Source of the DNA: JALRBM01 sp964615445
Lineage (GTDB): Bacteria > Patescibacteriota > Saccharimonadia > Saccharimonadales > Saccharimonadaceae
DNA length: 64,000 nt
Reading direction: 5' to 3'
Assembly (NCBI GenBank): GCA_964615445.1
Contig: CAZTOK010000001.1
Span: forward strand, 1 to 64,000
Shown here: positions 50,298 to 57,780 of the stretch, one piece after another
Layout of the letters: each line of letters opens with the position of its first letter
Numbering within the stretch: position 1 is the stretch's first letter
Translations under genes and position numbers: made by a program
The notes under the pieces: model-generated
Told to the model about the DNA's origin: nothing
The model's database searches: none
Seen by the model: the letters and a program-made list of their open reading frames with translations, nothing else

Positions 50298-51190
50298 GCT
50301 TCTTCTCCATTTGCACCGTCGTACAACGCCAGAAAGAGCTCTTCAAGCGATGGTTTATGGCTAATAAAACTAATTGGTTTGGCTTTTGCAATAAGCATCA
50401 GCAGCTCGTCGACAGGACCATTTATAGTGCAGTGAAGATGGTTGCCGGTTATTTTAACATCGGACACGTTCTTGAGTTTTGAAGGGTCGGGCGGCGAGTT
50501 ATGAAATGTTGCTTCGACAGTGAGTGCTGAAAGATGGCGCAGCTCTTCGAGCGTCCCAATTTCAACTAACCTCCCACTTTTTAGTACCGCCACACGGTCA
50601 CATAATTCTTCAACTTCTTCAAGCATATGTGATGACAAAAAGATGGTTTGTCCGTTCTGCCTGGCACTCATTACTTCATCGCGAAATACCTTAGCCATCA
50701 CGGGGTCGAGTCCGCTGGTTGGTTCATCAAAAATAAGCAAATCAGCTCGCGAGGCGAGCGCGGCAATAAGTACGATTTTTTGACGATTTCCTTTGGAATA
50801 ACTACGAATTTTTTTGTTTGGATCGAAGGCAAATTTTCGAAGTAATTCTTTTTGGTAGGTCTCATCGACTGAACCATGGATGTTTGCAAGAAACCGAAGT
50901 GTTTCGGCACCGGTAAGATTAGGCCATAAGTTTGTTTCGCCTGGTACATATGCCACGCGTTTATGAATATTCGCGGCATTTTTAGTGGCATCTTCACCAA
51001 AAATAAGTGCTGAGCCTGAAGTTGGTTTAATAAGTCCAAGAAGTAGGCGAATAGTCGTGGTTTTACCGGCGCCATTCGGCCCTAAGTAGCCGAGGACCTC
51101 ACCTTTTCGAATGGTAATATCCAAATGATCAAGAGCGGTCATATGGCCGTATCGCTTAGTTAATCCCGTTGTTTCAATAATTGTTTGCAT
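50294..51190 (-). CDS. ABC transporter ATPase for the ABC-2 exporter
   Basis: The protein is 298 aa. Walker A LGPNGAGKTTTIRLLL (about 35-50), Q-loop region AYVPGETNLWP, signature YSKGNRQKIVLIAALAS (YSKG form), Walker B LLIFDEPTSGLDPVM, switch LSSHMLEEVEELCD. A C-terminal extension of about 90 residues follows, as in drug-exporter ATPases. Forms a two-gene operon with the permease; near the MFS/marR pair, so 46.3-51.2 kb is an efflux cluster. Confidence 0.92.
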   Translation of the reverse strand: MQTIIETTGLTKRYGHMTALDHLDITIRKGEVLGYLGPNGAGKTTTIRLLLGLIKPTSGSALIFGEDATKNAANIHKRVAYVPGETNLWPNLTGAETLRFLANIHGSVDETYQKELLRKFAFDPNKKIRSYSKGNRQKIVLIAALASRADLLIFDEPTSGLDPVMAKVFRDEVMSARQNGQTIFLSSHMLEEVEELCDRVAVLKSGRLVEIGTLEELRHLSALTVEATFHNSPPDPSKLKNVSDVKITGNHLHCTINGPVDELLMLIAKAKPISFISHKPSLEELFLALYDGANGEEA

Positions 51191-51255
51191 AGCTATTCCT
51201 ACTTACTTATGCTTATTGTAGCGTATACGGGCGGTATTACTCTAATAAATATTAG

Positions 51256-51278
51256 GCCCCAGACCAAAGGTCTGGGGC
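51256..51278. terminator. 10-bp GC hairpin
   Basis: GCCCCAGACC (51256-51265) pairs with GGTCTGGGGC (51269-51278). It lies 14 nt from the stop of the frameshifted minus-strand small gene, the same arrangement as the other accessory genes. Confidence 0.65.
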
Positions 51279-51292
51279 AACGTACAATCATT

Positions 51293-51575
51293 TTAGAGAA
51301 GAAGCGTATACCGTGCAATGTAAAAGACTATCTTTCTCCCTTCTCTGTAGAATACGATATCGCAGAGTCCGAATACGGTGTCGTTGTAGAGAACATAGCT
51401 AGCATAACCTGCAAGTATACTAGCTTGCACTGGTCGACAACTCTGACAGAATGCCCGATCCTCGAACGCCTCTCCGAGTCTTTCGAGAAAAGCTTGTCGA
51501 GCTTCTTCCCAATCTAACCCATTTAGCTCAGGAATAAGAACTGCAGGTCTGGGACAAAAAAATGGCCTCAGGCAT
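51293..51575 (-). pseudogene. small minus-strand gene with a frameshift in a T7 run
   Basis: The start ATG (51573-51575) has AGGGAG at good spacing, but that frame ends after 15 codons. The frame one base over is open for about 80 codons to TAA 51293-51295. It reads like a real protein: AVLIPELNGLDWEEARQAFL, LGEAFEDRAFCQSC, ILAGYASYVLYNDT, LCDIVFYREGRKIVFYIARY. The two frames join if one T is removed from the T7 run (plus-strand A7, 51556-51562), giving 93 aa beginning MPEAIFCPRPAVLIP. Either a sequence error, a natural frameshift, or slippage at the T-run. No family was recognised. Two Cys pairs may be a metal site. Confidence 0.6.
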
Positions 51576-51661
51576 GGCGTCTCCCTATAGTGTACGTATA
51601 ACCTACTTATATACTATATAAGAACACAGCACAACTTATAGTCTGATAGTATACTTCACGC

Positions 51662-51667
51662 TATACT
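51662..51667 (+). promoter_or_regulatory. -10 box for leaderless uvrC
   Basis: GCTATACT places TATACT 7 nt before the ATG at 51675; no SD. Confidence 0.5.
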
Positions 51668-51674
51668 ATAAGAG

Positions 51675-53231
51675 ATGAATAAAGCTCTCGAAGCCAAACT
51701 AAAAACACTACCTCGCAGCGCTGGGGTGTATTTTCATAAAGCTGAAAATGGTGAGATTATTTATGTAGGTAAGGCAGCTGTGCTTAAAAATCGGGTGCGT
51801 CAATATTTTCAAAGTTCGCGTGACATGGATGTTAAAACGCGGGCATTAGTGGCCGAAATTCACGATACCGATTGGGTAGAAACCGAAAGCGAAATCGACG
51901 CACTGTTTCTTGAAAGCGAAATGGTCAAGCGCTACATGCCGCGCTATAACATTTTGCTGCGTGATGATAAGTCGCAAATGTACATTCGAATTGATATGAA
52001 AAGTGAGTGGCCCTACGTAAGTTTTACGCGAAACCCAGCAGACGACGATGCCACGTATTTTGGGCCATACTATAATGGGTTTGCACTTAAAAAAGCACTT
52101 CGTTATCTCCGTAAAACATTTCCATATTATACCAAGGCGCCAAGACCAGGCGAGCGGCCAGATTTAGATGCGCATTTGGGTCTCGCACCGATTCATATGA
52201 CGAGTGATGAGTATCATACGGAGCTTCGAAAGCTTATTAGTTATATAAAAGGTAACCGCGTGCAATTGGTACGCGAACTTGAGCGCGATATGAAAACAGC
52301 TGCGGGGCAGCATGATTTTGAAAAAGCAGCGGTGCTTCGAAATAGGGTCCAGAACCTGAAGGAACTCCAGCGTCGCATTATGTTTGGCGACAAAGAATTT
52401 TTGGATATTAGTAAAGATAGAGCGCTGGGTGACTTGAGAGATCTACTAGGCTTAAAGAAGATTCCGGCTCGCATTGAAGGCTATGACATTTCTCATATGA
52501 GCGGCACAAATGTGGTGGCGAGCATGGTGGTATTTACCAATGGTGTGAGTGACCGCGCAAATTATCGCAAATTTAAAGCGCGTATTCAACAAAATGACGA
52601 TTACTTTAATATGTATGAAACCTTGCAGCGCCGCACAAGTGAGAAAAACCTCAAGGCCTGGGGAACACCAGATCTTATACTAATAGATGGGGGTAAGGGT
52701 CAGCTTGACGCGTCTATAAAAGCACTCGAAGAACGAAACCTTACCATTCCCATTATTAGCATCGCCAAACGCGAAGAAGAAGTAATTGTGCACAGCGCAC
52801 GTTCAAACGTAGACATTGAGCGTCTAAAAAAACTCATGCATGAACCCGAAGATGGTGTACTTGTCACGGCCTCGGGCGCATACTACATTGTGAATCTACA
52901 TGCTGGGCAAATAAACGCGTCGTCGCACTCTAAAAACCTCCGCGGAGCATCCATCGTTGCGCGATATTCAGATGTTACTAAGCTGTTCCAGCGCATTCGT
53001 GACGAGTCTCATCGTTTTGCGGTGAGTTACCATACTGTACTAAAACGCGCCAAGCAAACAGCAAGTAGCCTTGAAGATATTCCAGGTATTGGTCCAACTA
53101 CGCGCAAAAAACTCATCCGCACCTTCGGGAGCTTGCGTGCCGTACAGGGTGCGAGCGACGAGAAGCTGATTGCTGCGGTTGGCCAGGCGAAAGCTGCATT
53201 GCTAAAGCGCTATTTGCTCGCTTCAAAATAA
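51675..53231 (+). CDS. uvrC: excinuclease ABC subunit C
   Basis: The protein is 518 aa, shorter than E. coli UvrC (610) but with all parts. GIY-YIG domain (SAGVYFHKAENGEIIYVGKA, LKNRVRQYFQ), UVR motif (HDFEKAAVLRNRVQNLKEL, about 215), RNase H-like domain (GYDISHMSGTNVVASMVVF, LILIDGGKGQL) and a C-terminal helix-hairpin-helix pair (LEDIPGIGPTTRKKLIRTFG). It makes both incisions around a lesion. Located far from uvrA. Confidence 0.95.
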   Translation: MNKALEAKLKTLPRSAGVYFHKAENGEIIYVGKAAVLKNRVRQYFQSSRDMDVKTRALVAEIHDTDWVETESEIDALFLESEMVKRYMPRYNILLRDDKSQMYIRIDMKSEWPYVSFTRNPADDDATYFGPYYNGFALKKALRYLRKTFPYYTKAPRPGERPDLDAHLGLAPIHMTSDEYHTELRKLISYIKGNRVQLVRELERDMKTAAGQHDFEKAAVLRNRVQNLKELQRRIMFGDKEFLDISKDRALGDLRDLLGLKKIPARIEGYDISHMSGTNVVASMVVFTNGVSDRANYRKFKARIQQNDDYFNMYETLQRRTSEKNLKAWGTPDLILIDGGKGQLDASIKALEERNLTIPIISIAKREEEVIVHSARSNVDIERLKKLMHEPEDGVLVTASGAYYIVNLHAGQINASSHSKNLRGASIVARYSDVTKLFQRIRDESHRFAVSYHTVLKRAKQTASSLEDIPGIGPTTRKKLIRTFGSLRAVQGASDEKLIAAVGQAKAALLKRYLLASK

Positions 53232-53255
53232 GCGTGCTATAGTAACCATAAGGTT

Positions 53256-53858
53256 ATGAAATGTGGGCATTTACAACAAAAACTTGGCTTTAGTCTCGTT
53301 GAGATTATGATTGTAGTGGCTGTCATCGGCATTTTAGCTTCAATCGTTCTCCTTACATTCCCGGGTTATCAAAAACAGGGTAATGACACCCAGCGAAAGA
53401 GTGACCTCTCGCAAATTGCAGCAGCCATGAGTGCTTACGCACAGCAAAAGAATACCGCCGTTGCGACAGGAAGCGGCTGTGGACTTAATGGCAATGGAAA
53501 TGGGTGGTTAAACGCGACCACCTCTGATATTTCTACCTACCCACGTGCAATTACGGCGTGCTTGCAGGATGCGAAAGTGCTTGGTACTGGCACGTTTACC
53601 GACCCTTCTGGGTGTAGGTGGGCAGACGGGACGAGTAAATGTGGCAGTTCGGGTGGTGTTGCCCAGGCATATATGAAAGTAACCTGTACGAAGAGTGGAG
53701 CAACCGTCACTTATCTATTTGCACATCTCGAAACAGCGGCTCGACAGGATGCTACGATTGATGCGCTATGCGATAGCGGCAGTGTCAGTGACTTTACATC
53801 TACATCGCAAAAGTGGGGGACTAACTACGCCATGAACTATTACGTTCAAGTGCGCTAG
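53256..53858 (+). CDS. type IV pilin-like protein
   Basis: The protein is 200 aa. A short leader, then the prepilin peptidase site KLG-FSLVEIM with Glu at mature position 5 and the hydrophobic helix IVVAVIGILASIVLLTF. The globular part is Gly/Ser/Thr-rich with six Cys in pairs (GSGCGLNG, ITACLQD, SGCRWAD, SKCGSS, VTCTKS, DALCDSG), which suggests disulfides. A single pilin without assembly genes in the window; the ATPase and peptidase must be elsewhere. TATAGT lies close upstream. Confidence 0.9.
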   Translation: MKCGHLQQKLGFSLVEIMIVVAVIGILASIVLLTFPGYQKQGNDTQRKSDLSQIAAAMSAYAQQKNTAVATGSGCGLNGNGNGWLNATTSDISTYPRAITACLQDAKVLGTGTFTDPSGCRWADGTSKCGSSGGVAQAYMKVTCTKSGATVTYLFAHLETAARQDATIDALCDSGSVSDFTSTSQKWGTNYAMNYYVQVR

Positions 53859-53901
53859 TGCTCGACAGAACCAGGAAATATCGTTATACTAGAGGAAATC
53901 T

Positions 53902-54291
53902 ATGAAAAAACAATTTCTTTTGTTTATCCTACGTTGGATATTAAACTCGTTTGGGCTTTGGGTAGCGGTACGTATTTTTGGTACGGGCTATAGCGATGCT
54001 GAGCTCGCAACGAGCATATGGGTATTTTTACTTGCTGGTCTTATCTTCTCTGTTATCAATGCTATCTTGCGGCCAATTGTTATCATTTTGTCGCTCCCTG
54101 CCATCCTTATTACACTGGGACTCTTCACTATTATTGTGAATGGCTTCATGGTATATGTTTCTTTAATGTTGGTACCTGGTCTGCATATGGCATTTTGGAA
54201 TTCCGTACTTACCGGAATTGTCTTAAGTTTGATAAACTATATAGTAAGTAGTGCGCTTGAATTACGGTATGCACGCGAACAAGGAAAATAA
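53902..54291 (+). CDS. YvlD/phage-holin-IV-like 4-TM membrane protein
   Basis: The protein is 129 aa with four transmembrane helices and the family's NAILRPIVIILSLPAILITLGL pattern (given here in parts: NAILRPIV, LSLPAILITLG). Function unknown despite the holin-IV name. secG follows with no gap between stop and start. Confidence 0.85.
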   Translation: MKKQFLLFILRWILNSFGLWVAVRIFGTGYSDAELATSIWVFLLAGLIFSVINAILRPIVIILSLPAILITLGLFTIIVNGFMVYVSLMLVPGLHMAFWNSVLTGIVLSLINYIVSSALELRYAREQGK

Positions 54292-54525
54292 ATGAATATT
54301 GATACTATTTTACAGATTATAACAATTGCCTCTGCTATTCTAATGGTGCTTTGTATTCTCCTTCAGCAGCGCGGGGCGACACTTGGCGCTGGTTTTGGTA
54401 GTTCGGGTGAGCTATACACAACCCGTCGCGGCTTTGATAAAAACCTATATGAAGCAACGATCGTCCTTGCTGTTATTTTTGTTCTGTCTATCTTGGTAAG
54501 TTTAGTACTGCCGGCGGCAAAATAA
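54292..54525 (+). CDS. secG: preprotein translocase subunit SecG
   Basis: The protein is 77 aa. Two transmembrane helices, the conserved LQQRGATLGAGFGSSGE loop between them, and a TRRGFDKNLYEAT linker. It assists SecYEG. It starts right after the previous stop. Confidence 0.92.
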   Translation: MNIDTILQIITIASAILMVLCILLQQRGATLGAGFGSSGELYTTRRGFDKNLYEATIVLAVIFVLSILVSLVLPAAK

Positions 54526-54540
54526 AAAAAGGAAAGCATT

Positions 54541-56337
54541 GTGGCAGACGAAAAGCGTGGGTGGAAACAGTTTCAGCGGCTAACGTTTGACAGTAAGAGA
54601 ATTTCACGTCGCATGAAAAGGGCGGAAGGTGTGACAACTCGTCATGCTCGTAAGTTCATTTTAGGCCGACTTGATAATATTAGGAGCGTTCGACGACATA
54701 TCATTGACTGGCTGGTGCTAGTTGGAGTTATGATTTTTGCAGTTGGCGCTCAGTTTATCTGGTTTCAGCAGAGTTATCAAACTGTAGCAGCTGCTCCTGG
54801 TGGCACTTATGCTGAGGCCTCATTAGGACCTATTGATACGCTTAATCCGCTTTACGCCTCTTCGAGTGCGGAAATTGCTGCGAGCCGCCTGCTGTTCTCT
54901 TCGCTTTTTACCTACGATGCGACTGGTCATTTGCATGGTGATCTTGCTCAGAGTATACAGGTAGATGCAAGCGGTACAAACTATACCATTAAAATAAGAC
55001 CAAATGTGTACTGGCATGATGGTGAACTTTTAACTGCACGCGACGTTGCATTTACGGTAAATCTTATTAAAAATCCTGAAACACGCTCGCCACTGCGCAT
55101 TAACTGGAATGATGTGACAGCAAATGCAGTAGATGATACGACCATTCAATTTCATCTCCCCGCAGTATATGCTGCATTTGGTAATGCGTTGACCTTCTCA
55201 GTGCTTCCTGAGCATATTTTGGCATCCGTTGATCCGGCCACTATCCGTGAAAACACGTTTAGCCGTTCACCTATTGGGAGTGGACCATTTTCATTCTTGC
55301 TGTTACAGACGGTTAATGCCAGCGAACAGCAAAAGATAGTACATATGACGGCGTTTGATAAGTATTATGGTGGTATGCCAAAGCTGAATCGTTTTGAGAT
55401 TCATTCGTACAACACACAGGACGCCATTATTCGCGCCCTTCGGACGGGAGAGGTGAACGCCGCTGCGGATCTCACAGGAACAGATGCAGCACAAATAGAT
55501 ACGCATAATTATACTATTACGTCCCAACCAGATGATAGCGGTGTGTATGCCTTGTTAAATACTGCTTCACCGGTGTTAAAGGATAAAAGCGTTCGACAAG
55601 CATTGCAACTCGCCACTGATACATCTGCAATCAGAAAAAGTGTTACTGGAGTGACCTTGCCCCTCGGTCTCCCATTTATTAATGGGCAACTAACAGGGTA
55701 CGAAATACCGTCTCCTCCTGCCGCTGATGCAACTAAGGCAGCGAGTCTCCTTGATGCTGCGGGTTGGAAAGCAGTGAATGGTATCCGTCAAAAAGATGGG
55801 CAAAAATTAGCGCTAAGCGTCGTTACGACCAAGAACCTCCAATATGAAAAAGCATTAGAAGCAATTGCAGGGCAGTGGCGAAAATTGGGCATAGTTGTAA
55901 ACACAAATGTTGTGGATATGAACGACCCATCGACCAACTTTGTCCAAAATACTCTTCAGGCTCGCAACTACGACGTGCTCTTATACGAACTATTCATTGG
56001 GGCAGATCCAGACGTGTACGCCTACTGGAACTCATCACAGGCAACTCCAAATGGTTATAATTTCTCAAATTATGCAAATAAAGCGGCCGACGATGCACTT
56101 GCGAGCGCTCGCTCACGACTCGAGCCGGAATTACGCAATGCTAAATATAAAGCTTTTGCGCGACAGTGGCTCGACGATGTGCCGGCGATCGGTCTTTATC
56201 AGCCAGAAGTTGAATATGTTTACAATAAGCACGTCCATTCAATTGAAGGAGGCGCGACACTCGTCTCTCCAAATGATCGTTACGAAAACGTACTTGACTG
56301 GACGGTTAATCAAAAACCAGTTTACAAAACACCGTAA
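54541..56337 (+). CDS. family 5 extracellular solute-binding protein with N-terminal membrane anchor
   Basis: The protein is 598 aa from a GTG at 54541 with AAAGGAA 8 nt before. N-terminal basic cytoplasmic segment (about 58 aa), then one transmembrane helix (about 58-78) instead of a lipobox. The DppA/OppA fold follows: LNPLYASSSAEIAASRLLFS, YTIKIRPNVYWHDGELLTA (SBP_bac_5 signature), AYWNSSQATPNGYNFSNY near the C-terminus. It should bind peptides or another ligand outside the cell. No permease or ATPase genes flank it; it sits behind secG. It may function without an importer, or the permeases are elsewhere. Confidence 0.88.
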   Translation: MADEKRGWKQFQRLTFDSKRISRRMKRAEGVTTRHARKFILGRLDNIRSVRRHIIDWLVLVGVMIFAVGAQFIWFQQSYQTVAAAPGGTYAEASLGPIDTLNPLYASSSAEIAASRLLFSSLFTYDATGHLHGDLAQSIQVDASGTNYTIKIRPNVYWHDGELLTARDVAFTVNLIKNPETRSPLRINWNDVTANAVDDTTIQFHLPAVYAAFGNALTFSVLPEHILASVDPATIRENTFSRSPIGSGPFSFLLLQTVNASEQQKIVHMTAFDKYYGGMPKLNRFEIHSYNTQDAIIRALRTGEVNAAADLTGTDAAQIDTHNYTITSQPDDSGVYALLNTASPVLKDKSVRQALQLATDTSAIRKSVTGVTLPLGLPFINGQLTGYEIPSPPAADATKAASLLDAAGWKAVNGIRQKDGQKLALSVVTTKNLQYEKALEAIAGQWRKLGIVVNTNVVDMNDPSTNFVQNTLQARNYDVLLYELFIGADPDVYAYWNSSQATPNGYNFSNYANKAADDALASARSRLEPELRNAKYKAFARQWLDDVPAIGLYQPEVEYVYNKHVHSIEGGATLVSPNDRYENVLDWTVNQKPVYKTP

Positions 56338-56343
56338 AGTAGC

Positions 56344-56349
56344 TATAAT
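56344..56349 (+). promoter_or_regulatory. -10 box of tRNA-Leu
   Basis: TATAAT 20 nt before the tRNA 5' end, leaving a short 5' leader for RNase P to remove. Confidence 0.6.
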
Positions 56350-56369
56350 ACCAGGGTTAACACCCTTAT

Positions 56370-56456
56370 GCGCGAATGGCGGAATTGGTAGACGCGTCAG
56401 CTTGAGGGGCTGGTGGCCTTCGGGCCGTGGAGGTTCAAGTCCTCTTTCGCGCACCA
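56370..56456 (+). tRNA. tRNA-Leu (GAG)
   Basis: Acceptor GCGCGAA (56370-56376) pairs with TTCGCGC (56446-56452). Type II long variable arm (GGTGGCCTTCGGGCCGTG region), anticodon loop TTGAGGG giving GAG, T-loop GTTCAAGTC. Discriminator A and CCA (54-56 of the 56400 block) are encoded. Confidence 0.95.
56433..56447 (+). repeat. 15-bp repeat, copy in tRNA-Leu T-arm
   Basis: The 15 nt GTTCAAGTCCTCTTT in the T-arm/acceptor of tRNA-Leu recur at 56534-56548, about 100 bp downstream, in non-tRNA sequence. A tRNA 3'-end duplication is the usual trace of tyrosine-recombinase integration. Confidence 0.6.
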
Positions 56457-56474
56457 TGAGATTATACAAATATA

Positions 56475-56500
56475 AAAGTGCTCATCTGTGAGCACTTTTT
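56475..56500 (+). terminator. intrinsic terminator of tRNA-Leu
   Basis: AAAGTGCTCA (56475-56484) pairs with TGAGCACTTT (56489-56498) with a TCTG loop, followed by a T-run. Confidence 0.88.
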
Positions 56501-56533
56501 GTTTCCCCATTGATTTTCTCATGTGCTGCATAA

Positions 56534-56548
56534 GTTCAAGTCCTCTTT
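56534..56548 (+). repeat. 15-bp repeat, second copy (possible att remnant)
   Basis: Exact copy of the tRNA-Leu T-arm segment at 56433-56447. The flanks differ and the rest of the acceptor stem is not repeated. No integrase gene is in view. Confidence 0.5.
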
Positions 56549-56629
56549 AACCTACTTCTACTCTTGAGATGCACAGAAGAGTAAAAATGTATGTACTTAA
56601 CATCTTAAATTACTTTTTAGACTATTGAA

Positions 56630-56679
56630 ATGACCCCAGTCCGGGGTCATGAGGGGTTAGGTCGTCGATGCCTAACCCC
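56630..56679. terminator. two tandem GC hairpins
   Basis: ATGACCCC/GGGGTCAT (56630-56650) and GGGGTTAGG/CCTAACCCC (56653-56679). The second is 12 nt from the stop of the minus-strand EEP gene. Confidence 0.65.
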
Positions 56680-56691
56680 GTTCTGTGAGAC

Positions 56692-57396
56692 TTAGTTGGT
56701 CTCGACGTTTGCCACCACCGGGATGTGATCGGAGGGGCGGATATAATTTGGAATGCCCATTGGCTCGAAGTCCGTCTCGATGTGTTCGACGCGTGCTCCT
56801 CGTACGGTGAGCAGGTCTAGTGAAGCCAGTTCTCCGTTGACAAACGCCGTCGGCATGAAGCCGCAAGCATTAACGAACCCTGCTCCATCGAAAAGTGCGC
56901 GAACCGGTCCATGGGGACGGTCGTTGCAATCTGTCATAATCACGGCCGGTTTTGTCCGGCCGAGCCATTCCAGCAACTCCTCGACCTGTACGCTGCCGCG
57001 CGTATCTGGAGGCCACTGGATGTGGGTGTTAACGAACTCGAGACCACCCACGGTCACCGCTTGTGCGACGTGACCTGAACCGTCGCTATAGAAGCGTGAC
57101 CAGAAGTTCGATATGGTGATGCTGGGCTTGACCAGCATAAGACATCCATCTGGTTCATCGCCGTCCTTTGGCGACCAGCGCACCTGCCACTCGTTAGTCG
57201 CGTCGAGCGCGGTTACGAGGGCAAAATCGGCTTCCTGGATACCGATGATGTCGGCGTTCAACTTGGCGATAACGTCGAGCACCAAAGGCAGTCGAGCTTG
57301 TGGTTGGAGCAACTGCTGTGGTACGTGGCCATAGCATCCATAGTCCAGATAGTGGTCGGTCAGCACATTCCATGTCGCGCAGCGGCGAACAACCAT
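56692..57396 (-). CDS. endonuclease/exonuclease/phosphatase (EEP) family protein
   Basis: The protein is 234 aa from the ATG at 57396, which has AGAGGAG 8 nt upstream (a longer frame to 57420 would contain that SD). EEP motifs are CATWNVLTDH, GIQEADFAL (metal Glu), VNTHIQWPP, MTDCNDRPHG (GDFN equivalent, with Cys) and PSDHIPVVA (catalytic Asp-His). Substrates in this superfamily range from DNA ends to phospholipids and inositol phosphates, so none is assigned. Strongly GC-rich codon use compared with the flanking monooxygenases indicates recent acquisition. Confidence 0.85.
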   Translation of the reverse strand: MVVRRCATWNVLTDHYLDYGCYGHVPQQLLQPQARLPLVLDVIAKLNADIIGIQEADFALVTALDATNEWQVRWSPKDGDEPDGCLMLVKPSITISNFWSRFYSDGSGHVAQAVTVGGLEFVNTHIQWPPDTRGSVQVEELLEWLGRTKPAVIMTDCNDRPHGPVRALFDGAGFVNACGFMPTAFVNGELASLDLLTVRGARVEHIETDFEPMGIPNYIRPSDHIPVVANVETN

Positions 57397-57482
57397 GCGA
57401 TAGCTCCTCTTACGCTCCATCAGGACTACAAAAGTAAATCATATTTTTAGTGGGTTGCCTATGTAATAGAGTGACAATCATA

Positions 57483-57520
57483 TATTGAGGTCAGCCTGTC
57501 GTTCGCAGGCAGCCTCAATA
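57483..57520. terminator. composite hairpin upstream of the EEP gene
   Basis: TATTGAGG (57483-57490) pairs with CCTCAATA (57513-57520), enclosing GCCTG/CAGGC (57494-57510). It lies at the 5' side of the EEP gene, at the end of a degraded minus-strand frame. Between it and 57711 I see no certain gene. Confidence 0.5.
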
Positions 57521-57711
57521 TCATCGTCTATATCATTCGAAAAGGTTATCTTAAAACGACCAGTAAAATACGATTTATCAAAATCTCTAGAAGCGCTTCA
57601 GTAAGAGGTGACACGTCGTGAACGTGTAAATAATTGATTGCTCATGAAAGGGTTCTCTTAAAATAGGAGTTTTGTTATATAAATATCTGCTACTTGCTGC
57701 ACGTAGAGGAT

Positions 57712-57740
57712 TTGACATTGCTTACCTTAATTATTAAGAT
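57712..57740 (+). promoter_or_regulatory. promoter with inverted repeat for the first monooxygenase
   Basis: TTGACA (57712-57717), 17-nt spacer, TAAGAT (57735-57740). CTTAA-TTA-TTAAG (57726-57738) overlaps the -10 box and could be an operator. The SD AAGGA precedes the ATG. Confidence 0.55.
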
Positions 57741-57780
57741 AAAATCATATATAAAGTGTTACGTTCTAGTAAGGATATAC

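Noticed and set aside
51185..51517. Plus-strand 110-aa open frame
   Set aside because: No SD, no protein-like composition, and it is antisense to a much better minus-strand frame with SD and terminal hairpin.
51576..51605. CACTATAGGGAGA on the minus strand, a 13-nt match to the T7 RNA polymerase promoter core
   Set aside because: The upstream specificity part of the T7 promoter is not matched, no phage polymerase is present, and the bases are explained by a TATA-type -10 plus an AGGGAG SD.
53902..54291. Prophage holin
   Set aside because: Similarity is to the YvlD/holin-IV membrane family found in ordinary operons; there are no other phage genes and it is coupled to secG.
57478..57645. Minus-strand frame of 56 codons with one internal TGA (MSNQLFTRSRRV..., then DFDKSYFTGRFKITF...)
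   Set aside because: It reads somewhat protein-like but has a stop at codon 16, a weak SD, and its last codons form the 57483-57520 hairpin. It may be a gene remnant but evidence is too thin to list.
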